Shown: positions 44,215 to 53,312 of the stretch, piece after piece | How positions within the stretch are numbered: position 1 is the first letter of the stretch | How the letters are laid out: each line of letters starts with the position of its first letter | Assembly: GCF_044761665.1 (NCBI RefSeq) | Contig: NZ_JBIWCW010000012.1 | Span: 1 to 64,000, forward strand | DNA: 64,000 nucleotides | From: Peribacillus sp044761665 | Lineage (GTDB): Bacteria; Bacillota; Bacilli; Bacillales; DSM-1321 | Reading direction: 5' to 3' | Translations under genes and position numbers: made by a program | The notes under the pieces: generated by a model | Told to the model about the DNA's origin: nothing | What the model saw: only the letters and a program-made list of their open reading frames with translations | Databases searched by the model: none

Positions 44215-44414
44215 ATAATGAGATATTTAAAATTGGTTGTGATCTCCTGTTATTTCCACTCATTCAATTTGAGTGTACAGTAAATAATCTTAGATAAGTA
44301 AATGGGTGTACGCTCACAATTATTTAGATTAATCGCTAGCTATTCTTCTTTATCTTTATGGCAGCTGCACGTTTAGAATGTGCGAAGTCAATTTAAATCT
44401 AAGGAGTGAGATAT

Positions 44415-44609
44415 ATGTATAGAAGAAATAATACGGAAGAAATCATTCCTGAAGAAACTAAGGTGTGGGAATGCACATCAGAAGATTGTAAAGGGTGGAT
44501 TCGGGATAACTTTACAAGTAACGATGAGCATCTATGTCCTTTGTGTGGTAGCGAAATGAAACAAGGTACAAGAATGCTACAAGCAATCAACAATCCAAGA
44601 AATTATTAA
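44415..44609 (+). CDS. ydjO: YdjO-type cold-inducible small zinc-ribbon protein (copy 2)
   Basis: A 64-aa paralogue of the protein at 43396 with the same two Cys pairs (WECTSEDCKGWIRDNF and HLCPLCGSEM) and similar spacing, so probably a duplicated zinc-ribbon protein. The ATG at 44415 follows AAGGAGTG; a GTG at 44406 would overlap the ribosome-binding site. A segment TTAGATT about 70 nt upstream is complementary to AATCTAA directly before the AAGGAG, so the start region may be structured. Confidence 0.88.
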   Translation: MYRRNNTEEIIPEETKVWECTSEDCKGWIRDNFTSNDEHLCPLCGSEMKQGTRMLQAINNPRNY

Positions 44610-44616
44610 GACCATC

Positions 44617-44656
44617 AAAAAGGCTGAAGGGGATAATCCCTTCAGCCTTTTTTTTG
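44617..44656 (+). terminator. Strong terminator after ydjO copy 2
   Basis: AAAAAGGCTGAAGGG pairs with CCCTTCAGCCTTTTT around a 6-nt loop and ends in T8. Confidence 0.95.
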
Positions 44657-44726
44657 TCTATACACAAAGCTTGACTGAATAGATGGGAATTGACGAAGGA
44701 AAGGAACGTTTCATGACCGTCTATAA

Positions 44727-45641
44727 TTAATGAATATCTTTCTTCTTGAAACGTCCCCCTCGGACCTCGGCAATATCACCGACAGCGAGGAAAGCAGAAG
44801 CATCAAAGCTTTTTACGATATCTTTCAGTTTAGCTTCCTCAAGACGGTTTATTACACAGAATATAACCTTTTTATTATCCCCTGAGTAGGCACCTTCCCC
44901 GGCTAAAAAGGTCACCCCTCGTCCTAAGCGGTGCATGATTGCATCCCCAATGTCTTCAAACTCATCACTAATAATCCAAACAAATTTAGATTCGTCCAAA
45001 CCGGCAATGACGATATCCATCGTCTTGTAAGCCACAAAATAGGCTAAAATGGAATACATGGCACGATCCCAAGAAAAAACAAATCCGGCACTTCCAAGAA
45101 TGAATAAATTAAAAAACATGACAATTTCCCCAACGGAGAAAGGAAGTTTCTTGCTCGCTAGAATCGCAAGGATCTCTGTTCCATCTAATGAACCACCATA
45201 ACGAATTACCATCCCAACACCGATTCCTAGTATCATGCCGCCAAAAGCGGAAGCTAGGAGAATGTCTTGAGTGAAAGCTGGTACATGGTGAAGCAATGTA
45301 GTAGTTAGGGAAAGGATTAATATTCCATAAAGAGTGGATAAAGCGAAGGTTTTCCCGATTTGTTTATAGCCGATAAAAAAGAAAGGAAGATTTAAAACAA
45401 AAAGAAAGATACCAAGTTTGAAGTTAGTGATATAAGATAACATAATGGAAATGCCAGTAATTCCCCCATCGATTACATTATTGGGTACTAAGAAAATCTC
45501 AAGGCCCACAGCCATTAAGACGGCACCAATCGTAATTAAAAGGCCTCTTTGTAAAATCTGCCTGTGTGTCATTTTTTTATGCTGTGTCTTTTTTTGCATA
45601 ATTTCCGCTGTATTTGCGCTTGCTAGATCTGACATTATCAT
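44727..45641 (-). CDS. YitT-family membrane protein (DUF161/DUF2179)
   Basis: A 304-aa protein with five to six N-terminal transmembrane helices (about 25-215) and a C-terminal cytosolic DUF2179 domain (about 220-300). Conserved signatures are AVGLEIFLVPNNVIDGGITGIS, RYGGSLDGTEILAI and the soluble VTFLAGEGAYSGDNKKVIFCVI. Transport function is not established for the family. ATG 45641 follows GAAGGAG; a longer frame opens at 45671 without a ribosome-binding site. Confidence 0.9.
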   Translation of the reverse strand: MIMSDLASANTAEIMQKKTQHKKMTHRQILQRGLLITIGAVLMAVGLEIFLVPNNVIDGGITGISIMLSYITNFKLGIFLFVLNLPFFFIGYKQIGKTFALSTLYGILILSLTTTLLHHVPAFTQDILLASAFGGMILGIGVGMVIRYGGSLDGTEILAILASKKLPFSVGEIVMFFNLFILGSAGFVFSWDRAMYSILAYFVAYKTMDIVIAGLDESKFVWIISDEFEDIGDAIMHRLGRGVTFLAGEGAYSGDNKKVIFCVINRLEEAKLKDIVKSFDASAFLAVGDIAEVRGGRFKKKDIH

Positions 45642-45974
45642 GCCCCCACTCCTTCTTCTATATATGTTCAATTTAATTATAAGCTTTTACAAGGTATTAA
45701 AAAAGGAAAAAACTCTCTGCACTTGCACAGTTTTTGAACATTTCCCCTGAATTTTTATGGTTTACCGATCGATGGACACTTTTTATTTTACTCGTTACAT
45801 AGGGAAATTATTTGTCAATATAGTGTTTTTTATAAATAATAGACAAAGTTTATATTCAGCAAATTTTGAAAGGTTAATAAATATCTTAGGAAAGACAGGT
45901 AAAAAGAAATAAAAGTCTTTTAGCCATCCTGAAATTACATTACAATATAGGATAATAGAACGATAGAGGTGACT
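45642..45974. other. Intergenic region between yitT and the sensor kinase
   Basis: This 333-bp divergent spacer is AT-rich. I found no gene. A minus-strand TTGTCT/CTATAT pair at about 17-nt spacing near 45815-45850 could be the yitT promoter, but it is weak. Confidence 0.4.
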
Positions 45975-48167
45975 ATGTCAATGGAACATTCAATTGTATC
46001 ATCCAATCCAATCCTTTTTATAATTGCTGCACTTTTAACATTTATGGCTTGCTATACGGCCCTGGACTTGCTGACAACATATATTGCGGCAGAAAAATAT
46101 AAACGTCTTTTATATTTAGGAAGTACATGCTCCATGGGTGTGACTATGTGGACGATGAATTTTGTATATGTATTTACCTATGAGAGTGGTAGAACGACTA
46201 CAAACAGCTTTTTCTTAATCATCATTTCTTTACTATTGGGCGTTATATTCGTGGGTGTTGGATTGTTGGCCATTTCCGATCATCCTTCGATCCAGCAAAT
46301 CTTTTTTTGTAGTTTAATGTTTACGATGGCTTTGCTGTCGAATTATTTAATTGGTTTGTATCCTTTGAATAGTTCCTTGAATCTCTCTCCATGGATGTTG
46401 GGCATTACATTAATGATCAGTTTATGTTCGTTTATAATTGGCTTTTCACTTTTATTTTATAATGAAAATATAAGTCAATCTTCTGTAAAGCCATTTAGTA
46501 CGATTATTATGAGTGGTGCGATCATCGTAGGGTATTTTCTTTTTTCTCGTGGCCTCTCAATTGCACCGGGGATGGTAAACATGCAACAAGTCGCCGAATT
46601 GACGCCTTTCATGGTTTATCTTGTTTGTTTTGTGTCCTTATTTATCCTTGCGAACTTGATTGGTTCCAGCACGATTGTCGGAAGACGTTTGGCAAGGAGT
46701 GATAATCAAGTGAGTGATATTCGCTATGCCTTGGATCAATCATCGATTGTGGCCATTACGGATGTAAAAGGGACGATAACATATGTTAATGAAAAATTTC
46801 TGGAGATTTCCCAATATGAAGAGCATGAATTGATTGGAAGAAATCATTCTATCATTAATTCTGGTTATCATTCCAAAGAATTTTTTACTGAACTCTGGCA
46901 AACGATCAGTAAAGGTCAGACTTGGCATGGTGAAATCTGTAACCGAGCGAAAAATGGAAATCTCTATTGGGTGGATACAACGATTGTGCCTTTCATGAAG
47001 AAAGGAAAGCCATATCAATATATATCCATACGTTCGGATATTTCAAATCGTAAGAAGGCGGAGGAGGATTTAAGGGCTTCAATCAAGGAACTGGGTAATA
47101 TGAATTATGCAATAAATCAATCATCAATTGTGGCCGTAACAGATGATAAAGGAATTATTTTAGAAGTTAATGAAAAATTCTCCGAAATTTCTGGGTACAG
47201 TAAAGATGAGTTAATTGGTCAAACACATAAAATTGTGAATTCAGGTTATCACTCACCTGATTTTTTTAAGGACATGTGGAAGACCATTCAAAGTAAGAAA
47301 GTATGGAAAGGAGAAATTAGAAACAAAGCGAAGGATGGTAGTTATTACTGGGTAGATACCACAATCGTTCCTTTTTATACGGCAGAAGACAGACCCTTTC
47401 AATTTCTGGCCATTCGCTATGATATAACGGAGCGTAAACAAACAGAAGAAATTCTTTATCGACAGGACAAACTGGCTGCTGTCGGGCAGTTGGCAGCTGG
47501 GGTGGCACATGAAATCAGGAATCCCCTTACCTCGATGAAAGGGTATACCGAATTTTTACAATTAGATGAAACCGATACTGAACGGCAAGAGTACTTAGAG
47601 ATTATTATGGATGAAATCAACCGGGTAAATGAGATAATTGAAGAATTTTTGGATTTGGCAAAACCGCAGACCCTGAATTTGGAAACGAAAGATATTGTCC
47701 CGATTATTCAAAATGTTATCTCGTTAAATGAATTTGATGCCAAGAAGAAAAATATCCTTCTCTTATTTACTTGTTTTCACGATGAAATTCATGTTCATTG
47801 TGATGAAAATCGTTTAAAGCAAGTTTTGCTGAATTTCATTAAAAATGGAATGGAAGCAATGCCTAAGGGAGGAGAAATCAGAATCATTATCGAATTAAAA
47901 GATGAAAAAGTCCATATTGCAATAATAGACACAGGGGTTGGAATACCGCCTGATCAATTGAGAAAGTTGGGTGAGCCATTTTTTACGACAAAAAAGTCGG
48001 GGAATGGATTAGGTTTAATGGTTAGTTTTAAAATCATCGAAAGTCATCAAGGGCGTGTTTTTGTTGAAAGTGAAGTTAGTAAAGGTACTGTATTCAACAT
48101 CGTTCTTCCTCTTAACAAGCTTAATGAAAATAAAAGGCAAGGAAGAGAGTATGGCCTAAAAGTCTAA
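45975..48167 (+). CDS. MHYT-like/PAS/PAS sensor histidine kinase
   Basis: A 730-aa membrane histidine kinase. About seven transmembrane helices (10-235) align in layout with the MHYT sensor domain, but the MHYT signature itself is degenerate (WTMNFVYVF). Two very similar PAS domains follow (about 253-365 and 377-490), sharing INSGYHS/VNSGYHS, YWVDTTIVPF and IRxDIxxRK, evidently a duplication. HisKA has phospho-His512 in GVAHEIRNPL, and HATPase motifs are NFIKNGMEAM, DTGVGIPPDQL and GNGLGLMVS. No response regulator is adjacent. ATG 45975 or GTG 45969 follows AGAGGTGA. Confidence 0.9.
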   Translation: MSMEHSIVSSNPILFIIAALLTFMACYTALDLLTTYIAAEKYKRLLYLGSTCSMGVTMWTMNFVYVFTYESGRTTTNSFFLIIISLLLGVIFVGVGLLAISDHPSIQQIFFCSLMFTMALLSNYLIGLYPLNSSLNLSPWMLGITLMISLCSFIIGFSLLFYNENISQSSVKPFSTIIMSGAIIVGYFLFSRGLSIAPGMVNMQQVAELTPFMVYLVCFVSLFILANLIGSSTIVGRRLARSDNQVSDIRYALDQSSIVAITDVKGTITYVNEKFLEISQYEEHELIGRNHSIINSGYHSKEFFTELWQTISKGQTWHGEICNRAKNGNLYWVDTTIVPFMKKGKPYQYISIRSDISNRKKAEEDLRASIKELGNMNYAINQSSIVAVTDDKGIILEVNEKFSEISGYSKDELIGQTHKIVNSGYHSPDFFKDMWKTIQSKKVWKGEIRNKAKDGSYYWVDTTIVPFYTAEDRPFQFLAIRYDITERKQTEEILYRQDKLAAVGQLAAGVAHEIRNPLTSMKGYTEFLQLDETDTERQEYLEIIMDEINRVNEIIEEFLDLAKPQTLNLETKDIVPIIQNVISLNEFDAKKKNILLLFTCFHDEIHVHCDENRLKQVLLNFIKNGMEAMPKGGEIRIIIELKDEKVHIAIIDTGVGIPPDQLRKLGEPFFTTKKSGNGLGLMVSFKIIESHQGRVFVESEVSKGTVFNIVLPLNKLNENKRQGREYGLKV

Positions 48168-48210
48168 TATTTATGCTAGGAACTAGATGACTTCATGGGG
48201 GATTCTTCAA

Positions 48211-49395
48211 TTGGATAAATTAGAAAAGGGTAATATTACCCGATTAAAAAGCTTTTATCTTTTCTCATTCTTTGCTGTGGGTAGCTTGACGCCACTTTTA
48301 AGCGTCTACTTAGCTAATGAGATCGGGTTAAATGGAATCGAAATAGGATTCATTATGTCAGTTGGACCGATGGTGATGATTTTTTTTCAGCCTATTTGGG
48401 GAATGATCTGTGACTGGAGTGGAAAGCCCGCTAAAATTCTGGCACTGGCTTCACTACTTACAGGAATGATTGGGATGGGATATATTTTATATGAACCTTA
48501 TTTGTATTTAGTCTCTGTAGCGGTGATATTGGCAATTTTTCAAAGTGCCATCATTCCTGTATCCGATAGCATTACACTCCAATATACCACAAGGATACAG
48601 GCGAATTACGGGAAAATCAGATTGTATGGTTCTCTTGGTTTTGGATTGGCAGTTTTTATGATGGGGAAATTATCGGAATCCTTCATGGGCCCTTCCGTTA
48701 TATTTTACGTGTTTTTTATAAGTCTTCTTCTAGCTGCGTTTCTAGCTCTATATTTACCTGAAGAGCCATCCCAAAGAAAACCAAAGCTTCTAAATGGACT
48801 AAAAGAGCTTTTGATTATGAAACGTTTCGTTCTTTTTCTTGCGGTGACCTTCTTGATTTTCGGTCCTAATCTTGCGAATAATGTGTATTATGGTCTTTTC
48901 GTTGAGGCAAGGGGAGGAACGTATACAGGGATAGGCGTTGCTTTCCTGTTAGCAGTAATGTCTGAAATACCCTTCTTGCGGATGGCTGGCAGTTGGATAC
49001 TTAAATTGGGGTTATTGCCCATTACAATATTGGCAGGAGCTGCCTCACTGATCAGATGGTTGATATATTTTATAGAACCCAGTTTAGAAATTGTCTATGT
49101 ATCTTCGATCATTCAAGGGTTTTCACTTGGATTATTCATTCCGGCAGGGTTGCAATATATTAGAGAAGTGGTACCCGTCCATATAACGGTCACGGCGGTT
49201 ACTATCTATTCTGCAATCGGGAATGGGCTCGGAAACTGGTTTTGCACATTTTTCGGCGGTATTATAATGGACCGAGCGGGAATTTACATGGTTTACCTAT
49301 TCTTTGGCATTCTTTCGGTAATTGGATTAATCCTTACAGTATGGCTTATGGTGATTGAAAATCAAAAATTAAAGAAAGCCATATACAATAGATAA
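48211..49395 (+). CDS. MFS transporter
   Basis: A 394-aa, 12-helix major facilitator resembling the MFS_1-like/nucleoside-symporter group (YwbF-type): FAVGSLTPLLSVYLANEIGLNG in helix 1, QPIWGMICDWSGKP in the first loop, and YGKIRLYGSLGFG in helix 5. The substrate is unknown. TTG 48211 with GGGGGAT upstream is preferred to ATG 48187. It follows the sensor kinase closely and a terminator closes the unit, so the kinase and transporter may be one operon. Confidence 0.8.
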   Translation: MDKLEKGNITRLKSFYLFSFFAVGSLTPLLSVYLANEIGLNGIEIGFIMSVGPMVMIFFQPIWGMICDWSGKPAKILALASLLTGMIGMGYILYEPYLYLVSVAVILAIFQSAIIPVSDSITLQYTTRIQANYGKIRLYGSLGFGLAVFMMGKLSESFMGPSVIFYVFFISLLLAAFLALYLPEEPSQRKPKLLNGLKELLIMKRFVLFLAVTFLIFGPNLANNVYYGLFVEARGGTYTGIGVAFLLAVMSEIPFLRMAGSWILKLGLLPITILAGAASLIRWLIYFIEPSLEIVYVSSIIQGFSLGLFIPAGLQYIREVVPVHITVTAVTIYSAIGNGLGNWFCTFFGGIIMDRAGIYMVYLFFGILSVIGLILTVWLMVIENQKLKKAIYNR

Positions 49396-49437
49396 TGATG
49401 TTGATAAATAGAATACCTTATAATCCTCCAGTTCTTT

Positions 49438-49468
49438 ACCTGCTCACATTCGTGATCAGGTTTTTTTT
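49438..49468 (+). terminator. Terminator after the MFS gene
   Basis: CCTGCTCAC pairs with GTGATCAGG (one mismatch) and is followed by T8. The rest of 49396-49651 holds only a doubtful 60-codon frame. Confidence 0.85.
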
Positions 49469-49651
49469 GCTTGGTAGCTCTTTTTATGAAATAGTCATTT
49501 CGCATTCTAGCATGTGTGTCACTAGGATTAACTATTTCCATGTAGATTCGAAGAGACTGGTTGGCTGGAAGGCATGATTATAGAGTACACTTCTTTTTAT
49601 TATTGGAAATAATGTGTTTAAATGGATATAAGTATATTGTCGGGAGGATGA

Positions 49652-50449
49652 ATGTGTTTGAATAAAGTCAGAGTGATGGGAACTACATTTATAGCGGCAC
49701 TTATCGGACTTTTTTTTCTTTTTTGTGTAGGGTGGGCGCTTTATGATTATTATGGAGAAAAGTCTTCTGATATAGAATTAGAAGAAGCAAAACCGTCTGA
49801 AAGGAACGCTCCAAAAGAATTCACTTTAGTTGCATTGGGAGATTCTCTGACTCGTGGAACTGGAGATGAAACGGGAAAAGGCTACGTCGGCCTGGTTGTT
49901 GAGGAATTGGAAGAACGCTTTAAGAGCAAACCCCTTGTTCACAACCTTGGAGTAAAGGGGCAGGTTTCTAAGGAATTGGCCAAACAGGTGAAACAGGTCG
50001 AAATCAAGCGTCAAATACAGTCAGCGGATGTCATATTGATTACAATTGGTGGGAATGACTTATTTCAGCAAGGTCAGACCTTGTACGATTATGATTTTGC
50101 AGTTACCTCTGAATTACAAGAAGAATACTTGAAAAACTTGAACTTGATTTTAAAGGAAATCACTACATCCAATAATTCGGCAACCATTTTCATGATTGGT
50201 CTGTATAATCCTTTCATCGAGTTGGATGAAGATTATGATACTAACAAAATAGTTCGGGATTGGAATGCCGTAACAGCGGATGTGATAGCCACATATGAAA
50301 ATGCGGTATTTGTACCAACTTTTGATTTATTCCAGTTATCAGTCAATGAATATTTGTATTCGGACAAATTTCACCCAAATAAAGAAGGATACCGTTTGAT
50401 TGCGGAGAGGGTCTCTCCATTAATTCAATGGGAAGGGGATGCAAAATGA
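49652..50449 (+). CDS. SGNH/GDSL hydrolase, membrane-anchored
   Basis: A 265-aa protein with one N-terminal transmembrane helix (about 8-30) and an extracytoplasmic SGNH esterase domain, similar to B. subtilis YpmR. The four blocks are visible: GDSLTRG (nucleophile Ser), the block II Gly, GGNDLF (block III) and DKFHPNKEGY (catalytic Asp and His). Substrate is likely a lipid or acetylated cell-wall polymer (family inference). GGGAGGATGA precedes; ATG 49652 and TTG 49658 are both possible. Its stop overlaps the next start as ATGA. Confidence 0.88.
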   Translation: MCLNKVRVMGTTFIAALIGLFFLFCVGWALYDYYGEKSSDIELEEAKPSERNAPKEFTLVALGDSLTRGTGDETGKGYVGLVVEELEERFKSKPLVHNLGVKGQVSKELAKQVKQVEIKRQIQSADVILITIGGNDLFQQGQTLYDYDFAVTSELQEEYLKNLNLILKEITTSNNSATIFMIGLYNPFIELDEDYDTNKIVRDWNAVTADVIATYENAVFVPTFDLFQLSVNEYLYSDKFHPNKEGYRLIAERVSPLIQWEGDAK

Positions 50450-51360
50450 GTAATGTGACATTGTCCGTGAAAGGTCTGAAAAAAACGATTGGCAAAAGGG
50501 AAATCATAAAGGGAATAGACTTTGAACTGAAAGAAGGAGAAGTATTCGGATTCTTGGGGCCAAATGGTGCTGGGAAAACGACGACGATCAGAATGTTGGT
50601 CGGCTTGATCAGGCCAACATCAGGGGCCATTGAAATATGTGGGTTAGATGTACGTAAGAACTTTACGAAAGCTATGCAACATCTTGGTTGTATTGTTGAA
50701 AACCCAGAGCTATATCCTTTTTTAAGCGGCTGGGACAATCTGCTTCATTTTGCAAGAATGCTACCGGACGTTGATGAAGCTAGGATGAACGAAGTCATTG
50801 AGCTTGTTGGACTTCAGGCGCGTATCCATGAGAAAGTGAAAACTTACTCGTTAGGGATGAGGCAACGCCTTGGCATTGCCCAGGCAATGCTGAACCGGCC
50901 TAAAGTATTGGTCTTGGATGAACCGACCAATGGGCTTGATCCAGCTGGTATCCGTGAAATGCGCCAATTTATAAGAAGGCTTGCTAGAGAAGAAGGCATG
51001 AGTGTCTTGGTTTCTTCCCATTTACTAGGTGAAATCCAACTTCTTTGTGATCGGGTGGCAATTATTACGAAAGGTCAAATTATTCAGACTGATACGGTAG
51101 AAAATCTATTGGTTGCCCAAGAGAGGATGATTTGGCGGGTAGAGCCAGTTCAAAAGGGAATTGAAATTCTAAGGGAATTTACAGATATAACGATTGAACA
51201 GGAATATATTCTTACAAAATTTGATGAACAGAGAACCCCTGACTGGAATGCGGCGCTCATTGACGCCGGTGTGAAAGTGCTTGAAATGAATCGAAGACTC
51301 CCGGCATTGGAAGAATTATTTTTACAAATAACTGGCAATGGGGGTGCTGGTATTGAATAA
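50446..51360 (+). CDS. ABC transporter ATP-binding protein (BcrA-like)
   Basis: A 304-aa ATPase of a two-component ABC exporter. Walker A is GPNGAGKTTTIR, the signature YSLGMRQRLGIAQAML, Walker B VLVLDEPTNGLDP, and switch His is in SSHLLGEIQ. It resembles bacitracin- or Na-export type (BcrA/CcmA) ATPases. ATG 50446 overlaps the SGNH hydrolase stop (ATGA) and its own stop overlaps the permease start, so the three genes are one operon. What it exports is unknown. Confidence 0.92.
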   Translation: MSNVTLSVKGLKKTIGKREIIKGIDFELKEGEVFGFLGPNGAGKTTTIRMLVGLIRPTSGAIEICGLDVRKNFTKAMQHLGCIVENPELYPFLSGWDNLLHFARMLPDVDEARMNEVIELVGLQARIHEKVKTYSLGMRQRLGIAQAMLNRPKVLVLDEPTNGLDPAGIREMRQFIRRLAREEGMSVLVSSHLLGEIQLLCDRVAIITKGQIIQTDTVENLLVAQERMIWRVEPVQKGIEILREFTDITIEQEYILTKFDEQRTPDWNAALIDAGVKVLEMNRRLPALEELFLQITGNGGAGIE

Positions 51361-52333
51361 CCTGATTCAAAATGAAATGATGAAGTTATTGGCAAAGAAA
51401 CGGTTGCTTATCATTGGTATCATCGTAGCAATTCTAGTGTTGATGTTTACATATGCCCAGTATAAACAAGTCGAGAAGCAAAGGGAAAAGTTAGGGACAG
51501 ATGATTGGCGTACCGCTGTTCAACAGCAAATCATCGATACTCAGAATCGTTTAAGCTCTAGCAGGATGCTTGATGAATGGCGAGAGCAGCTTCAGGTCAG
51601 CTTGAAACAGCAGCAGTATTATCTGGACCATGACATCAACCCTTCTGAACCTGGTGCTACGACTTTCACGCGTATGTTTTTGGAAAACTCAATAGATTTG
51701 TTCATTCCCCTTTTGATCATGATTGTAGCAAGTGACCTCGTATCCTCTGAAAACAGTCAGGGGACGATTAAGCTCTTGCTTACAAGACCGGTGAAACGGT
51801 GGAGAATATTAATGAGCAAATACGTGACATTGTTATTAGCGGTTTCCCTCATTGTGGCCATGACTGCGATACTGGCTTATTTTCTATCCGGGGTCGTTTT
51901 TGGGTATCATGGATGGAGCGCACCGACTATTACCGGTTTTGGCGTCAATGGTGGAGATGTTGATATTAGCCAGGTTAGGCTTGTTGAACAATGGAAGTTT
52001 CTTTTAATGGATATGGGACTTGTCTGGCTGGTGGCTGTGGTGGTGGGGACCCTTTCTTTCATGTTGTCAGTCCTAGTGAGAAGCACACCTGCAGGAATGG
52101 GAATCATGCTCGCTGCCCTAATATCCGGAGCCATTTTAAGCAACATGGTTTCTTCTTGGGAATCGGCTAAATATTTCTTTATGGTGAATTTAAAGTTAAC
52201 GACGTATGTTAGCGGGACGGCCCCACCAATTGAGGGCATGACCTTATCCTCATCTTTCATTACGCTTCTAGTTTGGTGGGCAATAGCCCTGTTTATCTCA
52301 TTTTCCGTGTTTACACGGAAGGATGTTTTTTAA
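51353..52333 (+). CDS. ABC-2 type permease
   Basis: A 326-aa membrane permease, partner of the ATPase. One transmembrane helix is near residue 20-38, a long extracytoplasmic loop (about 40-100, KQVEKQREKL...) follows, and five more helices occupy about 110-320. The conserved SENSQGTIKLLLTRPVKRWRI segment is typical of ABC-2 family permeases. TTG 51353 with GGGGGTG overlaps the end of the ATPase gene by 8 nt. Confidence 0.9.
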   Translation: MNNLIQNEMMKLLAKKRLLIIGIIVAILVLMFTYAQYKQVEKQREKLGTDDWRTAVQQQIIDTQNRLSSSRMLDEWREQLQVSLKQQQYYLDHDINPSEPGATTFTRMFLENSIDLFIPLLIMIVASDLVSSENSQGTIKLLLTRPVKRWRILMSKYVTLLLAVSLIVAMTAILAYFLSGVVFGYHGWSAPTITGFGVNGGDVDISQVRLVEQWKFLLMDMGLVWLVAVVVGTLSFMLSVLVRSTPAGMGIMLAALISGAILSNMVSSWESAKYFFMVNLKLTTYVSGTAPPIEGMTLSSSFITLLVWWAIALFISFSVFTRKDVF

Positions 52334-52424
52334 GACCCTTGTACATCAAGACGGGATTTTATTATTGAAACGTGGGTATCCTTAAAACGGAAGAGAAATA
52401 TTGTAAACGAAAGTGGAGGGGCAT

Positions 52425-53261
52425 ATGGAAAATAATAATTTGAATAAAAAGGTTATTCCAATGACATCTGTCTCGAGCGGAAAAGGTCAGTTCGTGAATA
52501 GGGATTTATTTTGCTTGCCTATCCAAATTGTTAATGTCGTTTTTGTGGGAGCAAAAGATGATGGGAAATGGGTCCTAATCGATGCTGGTATGCCAGGTTC
52601 AGCAGATAAAATCAAACAGGAGGCTGAAAATATATACGGAAAAAATCATCCTCCTGAGGCCATCATCCTGACTCATGGACATTTTGATCATGTCGGGGCA
52701 CTTATTGATTTATTAAAAGTATGGAAGGTTCCGGTTTACGCGCATTTAAACGAATTACCCTATTTGACCGGGAAAAATAATTATCCAGAACCAGATCCCA
52801 CTGTTGAAGGTGGATTGGTAGCAAAGATATCTTGGATGTTTCCAAATGAGGGGATCGATCTGGCAGAACAAGTTCAACCCCTGCCTGATGACCATAGCGT
52901 ACCAGGACTTCATGGATGGAAATGGATGCACACTCCCGGGCACTCGGAAGGTCATATTTCGCTTTTCAGGGAAAGTGATCGAAGTTTAATAGCCGGCGAT
53001 GCTTTTGTCAATGTGAGACAAGATTCACTTTACAAAGTCATGACACAGGGACAAGAATTGACAGGTCCACCACGTTATTTGACAACTAATTGGGAGGCAG
53101 CCAAACAATCTGTCTTAGACCTAGCGGATTTGAAGCCGAATCTAGCGATAACTGGACACGGATACCCAATTCAAGGAGAACAACTTACCGAAGGTTTAGC
53201 AAAACTAGCAAAGGACTTTGACTCTTTAGCAAAACCCGATTATGGGAAATATGTAGAATGA
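52425..53261 (+). CDS. MBL-fold metallo-hydrolase
   Basis: A 278-aa metallo-beta-lactamase-fold hydrolase. Metal ligands are in LTHGHFDHVGAL (HxHxDH), HTPGHSEGH and the later Asp in AGDAFVN, with GHGYP carrying the last His. This is the YobT/YflN-like branch of general hydrolases; the substrate is unknown. ATG 52425 follows GTGGAGGGGC. It is separated from the ABC permease by about 90 nt. Confidence 0.85.
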   Translation: MENNNLNKKVIPMTSVSSGKGQFVNRDLFCLPIQIVNVVFVGAKDDGKWVLIDAGMPGSADKIKQEAENIYGKNHPPEAIILTHGHFDHVGALIDLLKVWKVPVYAHLNELPYLTGKNNYPEPDPTVEGGLVAKISWMFPNEGIDLAEQVQPLPDDHSVPGLHGWKWMHTPGHSEGHISLFRESDRSLIAGDAFVNVRQDSLYKVMTQGQELTGPPRYLTTNWEAAKQSVLDLADLKPNLAITGHGYPIQGEQLTEGLAKLAKDFDSLAKPDYGKYVE

Positions 53262-53312
53262 TCCAGTGATTTGATAAGAATTTAGTATGAACTTACTAAT
53301 TGGAGGGATCGC

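Larger units (their letters stand above)
43603..44414 (+). other. 812-bp non-coding, hairpin-rich region between the ydjO copies
   Basis: I find no convincing gene. A good promoter at 43676-43704 would give an RNA from about 43711 towards copy 2. It contains several stem-loops: AGTGTT/AACACT near 43713-43734, TTCATCAT/ATGATGAA near 43778-43797, TCTCA/TGAGA enclosing ACGG/CCGT near 43979-44015, TTGCTTA/TAAGCAA near 44075-44092, and AGAATCA/TGATTCT near 44101-44120. An ATGAGAG near 44010 can alternatively pair with CTCTCAT near 44061. CCAATTGG, containing both Y-box orientations, is at 43921-43928. It could be a long cold-shock-type 5' leader, an independent RNA, or the remnant of a mobile element. 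Confidence 0.45.

Noticed and set aside
49395..49577. 60-codon open frame after the MFS gene
   Set aside because: It has no ribosome-binding site of its own, runs through the terminator hairpin and T8 tract, and has an unusual composition.
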